Positions 51,161 through 59,643 of a stretch of DNA of 64,000 bases are shown piece by piece. This DNA comes from Thiofaba sp039822285. GTDB taxonomy: Bacteria; Pseudomonadota; Gammaproteobacteria; Halothiobacillales; Halothiobacillaceae. The stretch spans positions 1 to 64,000 of the forward strand of contig NZ_JBAJEY010000003.1 in assembly GCF_039822285.1 (NCBI RefSeq), in the 5' to 3' direction. The notes beneath the pieces were generated by a model. The model was not told the origin of the DNA and made no database searches. It saw only the letters and a program-made list of their open reading frames with translations. Position 1 is the stretch's first letter. Each line of letters begins with the position of its first letter. Both the position numbers and the translations under genes were made by a program.

Positions 51161-52144
51161 TCAGGGCGTCTCCCCCCTACCGCCCCCCTCGCTCGAACGG
51201 AACAGCCGCCGTGGCACCCACCAGAGATAGAGCAGCATGCCGAACAGCTCGACCAGGGACTGCGCTACGATCACCACGGCGGCGACCTCCCAGCCGGCGG
51301 GCAGGGCAAGAACGAGTGGCAGGACGACAAAGGAGTTGCGCGTGCCCAAGCTGAAGGCGAGCGTGCGCCCCTGGTCGGCCGGCAACCTCAGCAGGCCCGC
51401 CAGCCCCTTGGCGACGAGTGCCGCAAGCACCAGGAACGCGGCGAACAGGGCCATGACCTCCGGCAGAAGGCCCAGCGCATCGCGCACGGCACCGACCTGC
51501 GCGGCGGCGATGAGGAACACGACCACGGCCAGGATCGGCACCGGCCACCACGCCAGGCGCTCACGGATCGCCGCCCGCCCCGGCCGGGCCTCGATCCATC
51601 GCTCCAGCAGCGCCGCTGCCATCAGCGGCAACAGCACGATCGAAAGGGCCGGCCAGACTTCGGTAAGGCTCAGCGATTCCACCAGCCCCTCCCCCAGCAT
51701 CAGCCAGAGATAGACCGGCAACAGCAGCAACTGCAGCGCGAGGTTGATGGGGGTCACGGCGATCGCCCGACTGACGCATCCCCCGCCCAGCGCAGTAAAG
51801 GTGATGAACCAGTCGGTGCAGGGAACGAGCAGGACGATGAGCACCCCCAGCCGCAACACCGGGTCATCAGGGACGAACTGCACGAGTGCCCATGCCAGCA
51901 GCGGCACGACGATGAAATTGCCGATCCATACCGCAGCGGCGAAACGGTAGTCGAGAAACGCCTCGCGCAGGTGCAGCAATGGCACCTGCACGAAGGTCAC
52001 GAACAGCAGCAGGATGAGGGCCGGCCAAAGCAGGGCCTCGAACACCGGCCCCGCCGCCTGGAAACCACTGCCGATGACCAGGCCAAGCACGATGGCAGCG
52101 AGGTAAATCCAGACCTGATGGCGTTCGAGGGTCAGACGTTGCAT
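51161..52144 (-). CDS. Bile acid:sodium symporter / arsenic-resistance (ACR3-like) permease
   Basis: A 327-residue protein with about ten membrane helices, of the bile/arsenite/riboflavin transporter superfamily. The segment LLVPCTDWFITFTALGGG resembles the ACR3 and bile-acid symporter core, and a second half contains TLAFSLGTRNSFVVLPLVLALPAG. Family members export arsenite or import organic anions with sodium; the substrate cannot be told here. No arsR, arsC or ars regulator is adjacent, which argues against a dedicated arsenic operon. It follows the glycerate kinase gene by 10 bp. Confidence 0.75.
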   Translation of the reverse strand: MQRLTLERHQVWIYLAAIVLGLVIGSGFQAAGPVFEALLWPALILLLFVTFVQVPLLHLREAFLDYRFAAAVWIGNFIVVPLLAWALVQFVPDDPVLRLGVLIVLLVPCTDWFITFTALGGGCVSRAIAVTPINLALQLLLLPVYLWLMLGEGLVESLSLTEVWPALSIVLLPLMAAALLERWIEARPGRAAIRERLAWWPVPILAVVVFLIAAAQVGAVRDALGLLPEVMALFAAFLVLAALVAKGLAGLLRLPADQGRTLAFSLGTRNSFVVLPLVLALPAGWEVAAVVIVAQSLVELFGMLLYLWWVPRRLFRSSEGGGRGETP

Positions 52145-52154
52145 AGGTCAATCC

Positions 52155-53417
52155 TCAGTGCCCCTCAACCTTCGGCGCGGGCGCCCCTGCCTCTTTGAGG
52201 GCCAGCACAAAATCCATGACATTGGTCCCGGTCGGCCCCAGGCGAACCAGGGTTTGGGCGGCGGCCAGGGCCGTGCCGCTGTCCGCGGCACCGAGCGCCC
52301 GCACGGGGTCGACGCCCGCTGCACGGATGAGCGCTGCCGTGGCCCCATCCACACAGCCCCCCGCATCCGCTGTCGGGCCGTCCGTGCCGTCGCTGCCTGC
52401 TGCAAGCAGGGTGATGCCCGTGGTTCCATCGAGGGCGAGCGCCGCGCCCAGGGCAAGGTGCTGGTTGCGCCCGCCCCGGCCAGGCTCAGGTGGCAGGCGC
52501 ACCGTGGTCTCTCCACCCCAGAGGTGCAAACCCGGAGGGGCCGCGCCCCTGAGCCAGCGCGCCAGCCGCTCGCCCACCTCGGCCGCATCGCCCTGCAAAA
52601 ACTCGTCGTGACGGTGGATGGGCATCCCCAGGTCCATGGCCGCCTGCACGGCCCCATCCAAGGCCATGCCATTCGTGGCGACGATGCGCGACTCAACCTG
52701 CCTCCACCGCCCATCCTCCGGCGCAGGGCTCGGTGGTGCGGTTGCAAGCAGCCGTTCGATCCAGTCCGGTAAGCCATCCGGCAGCGGCACCTCAGGGCTC
52801 GGCACCAAGGGCCCCGAGCCGATACTGGCGGGATCGTCCCCCGGCACATCCGAGATCATCAGCACCACCGCCTGCCGGCCGTCCAGATGCTCCAGCAGGC
52901 GCCCGCCCTTGATGCAGGAGAGGCGTTTGCGCACCGCGTTCATGGCATGGATGTCCAAGCCGCTGGCCAGCAGCCAGGCGTTCACCCGGCGCCAGTCCTC
53001 CAGCGTGACCCCCGTTGGCAACACCTCGACCAGGCTTGATGCCCCGCCGGAGAGCAGGAACAGCAAGGGGGCATCCTTGGGGGAGACTGCAATGAACTCC
53101 AGCAGGCGCCTTCCGGCCTGCAAGCTGCGCCCATCGGGCAAGGGGTGTCCGGCCTCCCTTACCTCCACGCCAGGATGGCTCCTCAGCTTGGGCGAAACAT
53201 GACCGTCCTTGGTGATGAGCAGGGCGGAAACATCAGGCTGAGCCTGCAACGCTCCCTCCAGCATGCTCGATGCCGCCTTGCCGAGGGCAATCACCCCAGC
53301 GACCGGCTCGGCCCGCGCACGCAAAGCACGGGCGACGAGGACACGCCCGTCCACGGCATGCAAGGCCACCTCAAGCAGGGACCGGAGGATGGCCTTGGCT
53401 TCCGCGCGAGCGATCAC
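52155..53417 (-). CDS. Glycerate 2-kinase (GckA/TtuD family)
   Basis: A 420-residue protein of the DUF4147/MOFRL glycerate kinase family, which phosphorylates D-glycerate to 2-phosphoglycerate. Characteristic parts are GVIALGKAASSMLEGAL, LLFLLSGGASSLVEVLPTGVTLEDW, RKRLSCIKGGRLLEHL, MISDVPGDDPASIGSGP and the MOFRL region GGRNQHLALGAALAL and GSDGTDGPTADAGG. It starts with GTG, overlapping the ychJ stop by 4 bp (GTGA). Such kinases can serve glyoxylate, tartrate or serine-cycle metabolism; no pathway partner is adjacent. Confidence 0.88.
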   Translation of the reverse strand: MIARAEAKAILRSLLEVALHAVDGRVLVARALRARAEPVAGVIALGKAASSMLEGALQAQPDVSALLITKDGHVSPKLRSHPGVEVREAGHPLPDGRSLQAGRRLLEFIAVSPKDAPLLFLLSGGASSLVEVLPTGVTLEDWRRVNAWLLASGLDIHAMNAVRKRLSCIKGGRLLEHLDGRQAVVLMISDVPGDDPASIGSGPLVPSPEVPLPDGLPDWIERLLATAPPSPAPEDGRWRQVESRIVATNGMALDGAVQAAMDLGMPIHRHDEFLQGDAAEVGERLARWLRGAAPPGLHLWGGETTVRLPPEPGRGGRNQHLALGAALALDGTTGITLLAAGSDGTDGPTADAGGCVDGATAALIRAAGVDPVRALGAADSGTALAAAQTLVRLGPTGTNVMDFVLALKEAGAPAPKVEGH

Positions 53418-53815
53418 GTGCGCACATCACCATCGAGGTAAAACCACCGCCCTTGCTCGCGCACGAAACGGCTGCATTCCTGCTGCCGTTGTACCCGGCC
53501 ACCGCCGAGACGCCAGCGCGCAACAAAGCACACCTGCCCACGATCATCATCGGTTCTCCCCTCCTCCACCTTGTCGATCCGCAGCCCAAGCCACGTCACG
53601 GGCGCGGCGGGGTCGAAGTCCAGCGACTTTGGCCGCGTGGATGCGTGCCAGGTGGCGAGAAGATAGGACTCATGGGCTTGGGTGAAGGCGGTGTAACGCG
53701 AACGCATCAACTGTTCGGCGGTTGCGGGCAGCATGCCCTGGTCGATAAAGCGACCGCAGCATGCGGCGTACATGCTCCCCGACCCGCAGGGGCAAGCCGG
53801 TCCGGCGTCAGGCAT
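53414..53815 (-). CDS. ychJ: YchJ-family SEC-C motif protein
   Basis: A 133-residue protein with the N-terminal zinc-binding SEC-C-like motif PACPCGSGSMYAACC, followed by the YchJ/NTF2-like domain with TAEQLMRSRYTAFTQAHESYLLATWHASTRP and a C-terminal GRWFYLDGDV. The function of YchJ is unknown. The ATG at 53815 gives the standard N terminus and overlaps the end of the cupin gene by 8 bp; a much longer frame upstream is antisense-like and is rejected. Confidence 0.88.
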   Translation of the reverse strand: MPDAGPACPCGSGSMYAACCGRFIDQGMLPATAEQLMRSRYTAFTQAHESYLLATWHASTRPKSLDFDPAAPVTWLGLRIDKVEEGRTDDDRGQVCFVARWRLGGGRVQRQQECSRFVREQGRWFYLDGDVRT

Positions 53816-54293
53816 ACGGCGTGCCATCCTTATGCGCGAAATGCCAACGCCCATCCTCCAGGCGGGCTTGAATATCGTCGTCCGGGTAGGTGACCTCGTC
53901 CCCTGGCGTGCGATCCCCGATTTCGAGATAGAGGACATCCTGATCCGTTCGATTGACCAGGCTGTAGGCGCGCCCAGTTCCCGCCGGCATGCCAGCGCAC
54001 ATGCCAGGCTGAAGCTCCACGGCACCATCATCGGTCAGCAAAGTCGGGCAACCCTGCAAGACGTAAATGAACTCATCCTGCCTTGAGTGGGCATGACGAA
54101 GCGCCGATACACTACCCGACGCCAAGCGCGTGAGGTTCACCCCGAAATTTCGCAGGCCGAAGAAGTCGCCAAGCGGCCGCTTGATCCGCCCCGCCATGCG
54201 TGAGGCGAAAGGTTCCGGATAATTGGATGGCGTGGTTCGTGGCGGCACATCCTCTGCATGGACGGCGTGTTTGGGTTTATCCATGAGGTGCAT
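53808..54293 (-). CDS. Cupin-domain protein
   Basis: A 161-residue protein with a cupin barrel: RHAHSRQDEFIYVLQGCPTLLTDDGAVELQPGMCAGMPAGTGRAYSLVNRTDQDVLYLEIGDRT. Cupin motif 1 ligands (His-x-His and Glu in RHAHSRQDEF) are present, so it may bind a metal. Motif 2 (PAGTGRAY) lacks the usual His. The C-terminal ARLEDGRWHFAHKDGTPY is shared with uncharacterised cupins. The ATG three codons downstream (54284) is also possible. It overlaps metZ and ychJ. The reaction is unknown. Confidence 0.75.
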   Translation of the reverse strand: MHLMDKPKHAVHAEDVPPRTTPSNYPEPFASRMAGRIKRPLGDFFGLRNFGVNLTRLASGSVSALRHAHSRQDEFIYVLQGCPTLLTDDGAVELQPGMCAGMPAGTGRAYSLVNRTDQDVLYLEIGDRTPGDEVTYPDDDIQARLEDGRWHFAHKDGTPYA

Positions 54294-55470
54294 CCAATCC
54301 CCGTGCCAGATCCCGGATCAAATCCTCTGCATCCTCCAGCCCCACCGCCAACCGGATCAGCCCTTCCTTGATCCCCGCCGCGGCGCGCTGTTCGTCGGTC
54401 AGGCGGCCATGGGTGGTGCTGGCGGGATGGGTGATGGTGCTCTTCACATCGCCGAGGTTGGCGGTGATGGAGAACAGGCGGGTGTGGTCGATGACCTTCC
54501 ATGCTGCCTCGCGCCCACCCTCGACCTCGAAGCCGACAATGCCGCCGAAACCTTTCATCTGGCGCTTGGCCAGTTCGTGTTGCGGATGGCTGGGAAGGCC
54601 TGGGTAGTAGACCCTGGAGACGCGCGGATGGGCGGCCAGCCATTCGGCCAGCTTTTGCGCGTTGGCACTGTGCGCCTTCATGCGCAGGTTGAGGGTTTCC
54701 AGTCCCTTGAGGAAGATCCAGGCGTTGAACGGGGCCATGGTGGGACCGGCGGTGCGCAGCACGCCGACGATCTCATCGGTGATGCTCTTCGGCCCGCACA
54801 CCGCGCCGCCGATGGCCCTGCCCTGGCCATCAAGGAACTTGGTGGCGGAGTGGATGACCACGTCCGCACCAAGCGTGAGCGGACGTTGCAGGGCCGGGGT
54901 GCAGAAGCAGTTGTCCACCGCAAGCAAGGCGCCCGCGCCGTGGGCGATCTCGGCCACCGCGCGGATGTCGACAATCTCGGTCAGCGGGTTGGAAGGGGTT
55001 TCCAGGAACAACAGGCGGGTGTTGGGCCTGATCGCGGCGCGCCAGGCGGCAAGGTCGGTCAGATCGACATGACTGACCTCAATGCCGAACTTGGCGAAGT
55101 ACTTGTTCCACAGCACGGTGGTGGTGCCGAACACCTGCTTGGAGACGATGACATGATCCCCGGCCTTGAGCAGGGCGAGACCCAGGCTCAGGATGGCGGC
55201 CATGCCGGAGGCGGTGGCGGCGCAATCCTCCGCACCCTCCAGCGCGGACAGGCGCTCCTCGAAGATGCGGGTGGTGGGGTTGGTGAAGCGGGCGTAGATA
55301 TTGCCAGGCTTGGCCCCGGAAAAGCGCGCCGCCGCCTCGGCGGCATTGGCGAACACGAAGCTGGAGGTGGGGAAGATCGGCTCGCCGTGCTCACCTTCCG
55401 GGGTGCGATGGTGGCCGGTGCGGATGGCGAGGGTGGAAAAGCCGAGTTCGTCGTTTTGCTCGGGATGCAT
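54277..55470 (-). CDS. metZ: O-succinylhomoserine sulfhydrylase MetZ
   Basis: MetZ makes homocysteine directly from O-succinylhomoserine and sulfide using PLP. The 397-residue protein has FPTSSFVFANAAEAAARFSG, YARFTNPTTRIFEERLSALEGAE, the PLP-binding VDNCFCTPALQRPLTLGADVVIHSATKFLDGQGR with the Schiff-base Lys, and the C-terminal THGRLTDEQRAAAGIKEGLIRLAVGLED. It could also be read as a cystathionine gamma-synthase relative, but the sequence and the common purF-metZ neighbourhood favour MetZ. An L,D-transpeptidase gene separates it here from purF. Confidence 0.9.
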   Translation of the reverse strand: MHPEQNDELGFSTLAIRTGHHRTPEGEHGEPIFPTSSFVFANAAEAAARFSGAKPGNIYARFTNPTTRIFEERLSALEGAEDCAATASGMAAILSLGLALLKAGDHVIVSKQVFGTTTVLWNKYFAKFGIEVSHVDLTDLAAWRAAIRPNTRLLFLETPSNPLTEIVDIRAVAEIAHGAGALLAVDNCFCTPALQRPLTLGADVVIHSATKFLDGQGRAIGGAVCGPKSITDEIVGVLRTAGPTMAPFNAWIFLKGLETLNLRMKAHSANAQKLAEWLAAHPRVSRVYYPGLPSHPQHELAKRQMKGFGGIVGFEVEGGREAAWKVIDHTRLFSITANLGDVKSTITHPASTTHGRLTDEQRAAAGIKEGLIRLAVGLEDAEDLIRDLARGLDAPHG

Positions 55471-55573
55471 GGGGCGGCCTCATGGGAAAACACTGCATGG
55501 CCGCAATCATGCCCCTTCGGTAAGGAGACGAGAAGGGCCAAGAAACCCTGAATACGTTGGGATAGGGCAAGTC

Positions 55574-55650
55574 CCCTCCCCCCTTGCGGGGGAGGGTTAG
55601 GGAGAGGGGGGCCAAGCGGCGATCACCCTCTCCCCCCATCAAGGGGGAGG
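55574..55650. repeat. Paired C/G-run intergenic palindromes
   Basis: Two palindromes lie in the 218-bp gap between the L,D-transpeptidase gene and metZ: CCCTCCCCC/GGGGGAGGG (55575-55596, with a loop CTTGC) and a TCTCCCCC/GGGGGAGGG element (55628-55650). They resemble the palindrome at 107-132 and probably belong to the same REP-like class. Confidence 0.5.
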
Positions 55651-55688
55651 GGTAAGTGGTCGTGCCTTTCAGCGAAGGAGTAACCCGG

Positions 55689-56309
55689 TCAATTCGTGAT
55701 GTAGACCAGCGTGCCTTCGCCCAAGCGGTCGAACAGGTCGATCACATCCGCGTTGTACATACGCACGCAACCATGCGAGGCGGGACGGCCGATCAGGCCC
55801 TCCTCCGGGGTGCCGTGGATGTAGATGAAGCGTTTGTAGGAGTCCACCCTGCCGCCCTGGTTGACGCCGGGCTCCAGTCCCTCCAGCCACATGATGCGGG
55901 TGGTGACGTCGTCCTCGGGCACGTCGATCGGGTCCTTGATGATCTCGGCGATGCGCCCGGTCGGTTTGCGCGATTTGAACACCATGCCCAGCGGCTCGCC
56001 TGCACCGATCATGGCACGGATACGATGCAGCCCGAGGGGGGTCTGGTTACTCCCCTCCTGGGCGCCGGGGCCGAAGGCGGAGGTGGAGACCGGATAGGTT
56101 TTGAACAGGCGGCCCTCCTGCATCAGGTACAGGCGCTGGGCGGCAATGCTGACCACCACATAGGGCTGTCCGGCACGCTGCCACTGCGTCTCGACGGCGC
56201 GCACCGCATTCGATGCCTTGAGCCCCTGCGGCGGTAGGGCGTCATTGGCCGTGGCGAGACCGGCCATGCTCAAAACCCCGATCAACAGCGGCAAAAACCA
56301 AGTACGCAT
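55689..56309 (-). CDS. L,D-transpeptidase (ErfK/YbiS family)
   Basis: A 206-residue precursor with a signal peptide (MRTWFLPLLIGVLSMAGLATA) and a YkuD domain (about residues 50-200). The active-site motif is YIHGTPEEGLIGRPASHGCVRM, with the catalytic Cys in SHGC. Such enzymes make 3-3 peptidoglycan cross-links or attach lipoprotein to peptidoglycan. The start at 56309 lies 4 bp after purF; longer in-frame upstream codons overlap purF. It is inserted between purF and metZ, which are neighbours in many proteobacteria. Confidence 0.9.
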   Translation of the reverse strand: MRTWFLPLLIGVLSMAGLATANDALPPQGLKASNAVRAVETQWQRAGQPYVVVSIAAQRLYLMQEGRLFKTYPVSTSAFGPGAQEGSNQTPLGLHRIRAMIGAGEPLGMVFKSRKPTGRIAEIIKDPIDVPEDDVTTRIMWLEGLEPGVNQGGRVDSYKRFIYIHGTPEEGLIGRPASHGCVRMYNADVIDLFDRLGEGTLVYITN

Positions 56310-56313
56310 TCCC

Positions 56314-57834
56314 TCAATCCGCGTTGTGCAGCCCGACCGCCACGATGTCGCGCGAACGGCCTTCCTGCCGAGGCTCCTTGGCTCCATCGGCACGCGCCTT
56401 CGCGATCGAGGCGAGGTATTCCTCGCTGACATCGCCGGTGACGTACTCGCCGGTGAAGCAGGAGCAGTCGAAGCGGGTAAGCGAGGGGTTGCCCTGACGC
56501 ACGGCGTCGATCAGATCGTCGAGGTCCTGATAGATCAGGCGATCGGCGCCGATGGCCTGCCCGACCTCCTCCTCACTGCGACCGTGGGCGATCAGTTCCT
56601 CCGGGGCCGGCATATCGATGCCGTAGACATAAGCATAGCGCACCGGCGGCGCGGCGGAGGCCATGTAGACCTTGCGCGCGCCAGCCTCGCGCGCCATGCG
56701 GATGATCTCGGCCGAGGTCGTGCCGCGCACGATGGAATCGTCCACCAGCAGCACGTTCTTGCCCTCAAACTCGAGGTCGATGGCATTGAGCTTCTGGCGC
56801 ACGGACTTCTTGCGCTGCGCCTGGCCCGGCATGATGAAGGTACGGCCAATGTAGCGGTTCTTGATGAAGCCCTCGCGGTAGGGCACGCCGAGGGCGACCG
56901 CCATCTCGAGCGCGGCGGTGCGACTGGTGTCCGGAATTGGGATGATCACGTCGATGTCGTGGTCCGGCCACTCGCGCTTGACCTTCTCGGCCAGCTTTTC
57001 GCCCATGCGCATGCGGGCCTTGTAGACCGACACCCCGTCAATGATGGAATCCGGCCGGGCCAGATAGACGTGCTCGAAGATGCAGGGGGCATAGGTCGGG
57101 TGGTCGGCGCACTGGCGGGTATGGATGCTACCGTCCTCACCGACGAAGATGGCCTCGCCGGGTTCGAGATCGCGCACCAGCTTGAAGCCGAGTGCCTCCA
57201 CCGCCACGCTCTCGGAGGCGATGATCACCTCCTGCCCCTCCTCGGTCGCCCGCACGCCATAGCACACCGGACGGATGCCGAACGGATCGCGGAAGGCAAA
57301 GATCCCCATGCCCGCCACCAGTCCGATGACCGCATAGCCGCCCTTGATGCGACGATGGACGCGGCTGATGGCATCGAATACGTCGTCGAAGGTCGGCACA
57401 AGCTTGCCACAACGCTGCATCTCATGCGCAAACACGTTGAGCAGGACCTCCGAGTCGGAGGTGGTATTGAGGTGGCGCAGATCCTGCGCGTAGACCACCT
57501 TGCGCAGCTCTTCGGCATTGGTCAGGTTGCCGTTGTGCCCCAGGGCGATGCCGTAGGGGGCATTGACGTAGAACGGCTGCGCCTCGGCGGCGGACGAGTT
57601 GCCGGCCGTCGGGTAGCGGACATGGCCAATGCCGTAGTTCCCGGCCAGCTGGCGCATGTGGCGGGTATGGAACACATCCTTGACCAGGCCATTGTCCTTG
57701 CGCTGGTGCAGGCGCCCCTGCTCGCAGGTGATGATGCCCGCGGCGTCCTGACCACGATGCTGGAGGATGGTCAGACCATCATAGATGGTCTGGTTGACCG
57801 GGCTGCGCCCGACAATGCCGATGATTCCACACAT
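56314..57834 (-). CDS. purF: Amidophosphoribosyltransferase PurF
   Basis: PurF makes 5-phosphoribosylamine from PRPP and glutamine, the first committed step of purine synthesis. The 506-residue protein begins MCGIIGIVG, with Cys2 becoming the N-terminal glutaminase nucleophile after Met removal and no propeptide. Further marks are GIALGHNGNLTN and the PRPP motif VLLVDDSIVRGTTSAEII. It follows cvpA by 8 bp, the classical order. Confidence 0.97.
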   Translation of the reverse strand: MCGIIGIVGRSPVNQTIYDGLTILQHRGQDAAGIITCEQGRLHQRKDNGLVKDVFHTRHMRQLAGNYGIGHVRYPTAGNSSAAEAQPFYVNAPYGIALGHNGNLTNAEELRKVVYAQDLRHLNTTSDSEVLLNVFAHEMQRCGKLVPTFDDVFDAISRVHRRIKGGYAVIGLVAGMGIFAFRDPFGIRPVCYGVRATEEGQEVIIASESVAVEALGFKLVRDLEPGEAIFVGEDGSIHTRQCADHPTYAPCIFEHVYLARPDSIIDGVSVYKARMRMGEKLAEKVKREWPDHDIDVIIPIPDTSRTAALEMAVALGVPYREGFIKNRYIGRTFIMPGQAQRKKSVRQKLNAIDLEFEGKNVLLVDDSIVRGTTSAEIIRMAREAGARKVYMASAAPPVRYAYVYGIDMPAPEELIAHGRSEEEVGQAIGADRLIYQDLDDLIDAVRQGNPSLTRFDCSCFTGEYVTGDVSEEYLASIAKARADGAKEPRQEGRSRDIVAVGLHNAD

Positions 57835-57842
57835 GGGCTATC

Positions 57843-58337
57843 TCAAAGCTTGAAGTTTTGCGCCAGATCGTTCGGAAGCAGATCGCGCATCCATTTTGCG
57901 ACCGGACTCAGGTTCTGGATGACCTGAGATTGCTTCCACCAGGGATCCTGCGGCATCGGCGTCAGGCTGCCGAGCAGGATCAGGACACACACCAAGAACA
58001 CCCCGCGCACCAGGCCGAAGACGACCCCGATGCTACGGTCCGAACCCGAGAGGCCGGTCTTCCTCACCAGCAGGCCGATCACGGCGTTGATGATGCCACC
58101 GACGATCAGGGTCAGGATGAAGAGGATGACGAAGGCAATGGCGAGGCGCATCGAAGGGATGTCGATGCTCGCCGGCAAAAAAGGCGCCAAGTGAGCGGCG
58201 TAGAGGATGCCGATGACGAAGGCCGCAACCCAGGTCAGCAGAGAGACCATCTCCTTCATGAAGCCGCGCAGCACGCTGATCAGCGCGGAAAAGGCGATGA
58301 CACCGAGCAGGACGAGGTCGACGGTCGTCAGGTGCAT
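57843..58337 (-). CDS. cvpA: CvpA-family inner-membrane protein
   Basis: CvpA is an inner-membrane protein, required for colicin V production in E. coli and for envelope stress tolerance. The 164-residue protein has four hydrophobic helices and the family segments LTTVDLVLLGVIAFSALISVLRGFMKEMVSLLTWVAAFVIG and SDRSIGVVFGLVRGVFLVCVL. The ATG at 58337 fits the family N terminus; a TTG four codons upstream is less likely. It is the first gene of cvpA-purF, with a promoter upstream. Confidence 0.94.
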   Translation of the reverse strand: MHLTTVDLVLLGVIAFSALISVLRGFMKEMVSLLTWVAAFVIGILYAAHLAPFLPASIDIPSMRLAIAFVILFILTLIVGGIINAVIGLLVRKTGLSGSDRSIGVVFGLVRGVFLVCVLILLGSLTPMPQDPWWKQSQVIQNLSPVAKWMRDLLPNDLAQNFKL

Positions 58338-58362
58338 GGACACACGCAAGGGTTAAAGCGGC

Positions 58363-58391
58363 ATTCTAACCGCAGAGATCGCGTTCACCAA
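58363..58391 (-). promoter_or_regulatory. Promoter of cvpA-purF
   Basis: On the minus strand TTGGTG (58386-58391), 17 bp, TAGAAT (58363-58368, 5 of 6 matches). Transcription would start near 58356. The -35 is weak (3 of 6), so an activator or moderate expression is likely. Confidence 0.5.
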
Positions 58392-58421
58392 CGCACAGAG
58401 CGCGGATGGAGCAACGCCGAG

Positions 58422-58450
58422 AAAAAGGAAGGGGCGCCATGTGGCGCCCC
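58422..58450 (-). terminator. Rho-independent terminator of the rpsF-rpsR-rplI operon
   Basis: On the minus strand GGGGCGCCA-CA-TGGCGCCCC (58431-58450) is followed by TTCCTTTTTC. This is a strong stem plus T-run, 24 bp after the rplI stop. Confidence 0.85.
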
Positions 58451-58474
58451 TCGCATCGCAACCGCGTACGGCCA

Positions 58475-58924
58475 TCAGGCCTCGGCGATCACGTTCACCT
58501 TGACGGTGGTGTTGACGTCGGTATGCAGATGCAGATCGATCTCATACTCGCCCACGGCACGCAACGGGCCGGTCGGCAGACGGACCTCACGCTTCTCGAC
58601 GGCATGGCCGGCGGCGGTCAGGGCGTCGGCAATCTCGGCGGTGCCGATGGAGCCGAACAGCTTGCCTTCGGTACCGGCCTTGCCGGCGATGGTCACGGCC
58701 ACACCCTCGAGCTGGGCTGCACGGGCCTGGGCTGCGGCCAGCGCCTCGGCGGCGGCCTTCTCCAGCTCCGCGCGGCGGGCTTCGAACTCGGCCACGTTGG
58801 ACTTGGTGGCGACCTTGGCCTTGCCGTAGGGGATCAGGAAGTTGCGCGCGTAACCGTTGCGCACCTTCACCACGTCACCCAGGTTGCCCAGGTTTTCGAC
58901 TTTGCTCAGCAGAATGACTTCCAT
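58475..58924 (-). CDS. rplI: 50S ribosomal protein L9
   Basis: L9 binds 23S rRNA near the L1 stalk and influences frame maintenance. The 149-residue protein starts MEVILLSKVENLGNLGDVVKVRNGYARNFLIPYGKA, has the long connecting helix (VAEFEARRAELEKAAAEALAAAQARAAQLEG), and a C-terminal GKLFGSIGTAEIADAL domain. It is the last gene of the rpsF operon. Confidence 0.98.
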   Translation of the reverse strand: MEVILLSKVENLGNLGDVVKVRNGYARNFLIPYGKAKVATKSNVAEFEARRAELEKAAAEALAAAQARAAQLEGVAVTIAGKAGTEGKLFGSIGTAEIADALTAAGHAVEKREVRLPTGPLRAVGEYEIDLHLHTDVNTTVKVNVIAEA

Positions 58925-58938
58925 TGCTCGTGCTCCCC

Positions 58939-59163
58939 TCAGTGACGGTCAGTGTAGGGCAGCAGCGCCAGGAAGCGCGCGCGCTTGATGGCCTCGGCCA
59001 GCTGGCGCTGATAGCGCACCTTGGTGCCGGTCACACGGCTCGGAACGATCTTGCCAGTCTCGGTCAGGAAACCCTTGAGGGTGGCGAGATCCTTGTAGTC
59101 GATGTGCTCAACGCCCTCGGCGGTGAACTTACAAAACTTGCGACGACGGAAATAACGGGACAT
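58939..59163 (-). CDS. rpsR: 30S ribosomal protein S18
   Basis: S18 binds the central domain of 16S rRNA as a heterodimer with S6. The 74-residue protein starts MSRYFRRRKFCKFTAEGV and has IDYKDLATLKGFLTETGKIVPSRVTGTKVRYQRQLAEAIKRARFLALLPY. In-frame codons upstream of this ATG lie in the rpsF-rpsR gap. No priB lies between rpsF and rpsR, unlike in enterics. Confidence 0.98.
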   Translation of the reverse strand: MSRYFRRRKFCKFTAEGVEHIDYKDLATLKGFLTETGKIVPSRVTGTKVRYQRQLAEAIKRARFLALLPYTDRH

Positions 59164-59184
59164 GACTTTACCTCGCAAGCAGAA

Positions 59185-59550
59185 TCAGGCGGACTCAGCG
59201 GCATCAGCCACTGCAGAGCCACGGCGGGGCTCTTCTTCCTTGACCATCGGCGACGGCTCGGTCACCGGACCGCTCATCTTGACCACGAGGTTGCGAAGAA
59301 CCGCGTCGTTGAAGCGGAAGGCATCGGTCAGCTCATTCATGGCCTGCTGGCCGCACTCGATGTTCATGAGCACGTAGTGGGCCTTGTGGATCTTCTGGAT
59401 CGGGTAGGCCAGCTGGCGACGGCCCCAGTCCTCGAGACGATGGATCTTGCCGCCGTCGGCTTCGATGATGGAGCGGTAACGCTCGATCATGGCCGGCACC
59501 TGCTCGCTCTGGTCCGGATGAACCAGGAAAACGACTTCATAGTGTCGCAT
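59185..59550 (-). CDS. rpsF: 30S ribosomal protein S6
   Basis: S6 pairs with S18 in the small subunit. The 121-residue protein begins MRHYEVVFLVHPDQSEQVPAMIERY and has EDWGRRQLAYPIQKIHKAHYVLMNIE. The C-terminal tail (MVKEEEPRRGSAVADAAESA) is acidic, as in forms that receive Glu residues from RimK in E. coli, though this tail ends in Ala rather than Glu-Glu. It is the first gene of the operon. Confidence 0.98.
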   Translation of the reverse strand: MRHYEVVFLVHPDQSEQVPAMIERYRSIIEADGGKIHRLEDWGRRQLAYPIQKIHKAHYVLMNIECGQQAMNELTDAFRFNDAVLRNLVVKMSGPVTEPSPMVKEEEPRRGSAVADAAESA

Positions 59551-59637
59551 GGATACTCCCTACGGATTGAACAGCCTGCCGCGCATCACGGTCAGGCAGG
59601 GTGAACCGCGCCCAACCCGGAGGGCCGGCGCGGGAAA
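59551..59637 (-). promoter_or_regulatory. 5' leader of rpsF, candidate S6:S18 autoregulatory region
   Basis: The transcribed leader (about 87 bases) contains two hairpins on the minus strand: CCGCGCC paired with GGCGCGG-like sequence (around 59605-59635), and GCCTG-ACCGTGATGCGCGG-CAGGC (59582-59605). The second has a CCG near its apex, as in the S6:S18 leader known from many bacteria. This is an inference from position and shape, not a confirmed family match. Confidence 0.35.
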
Positions 59638-59643
59638 AGCGGG

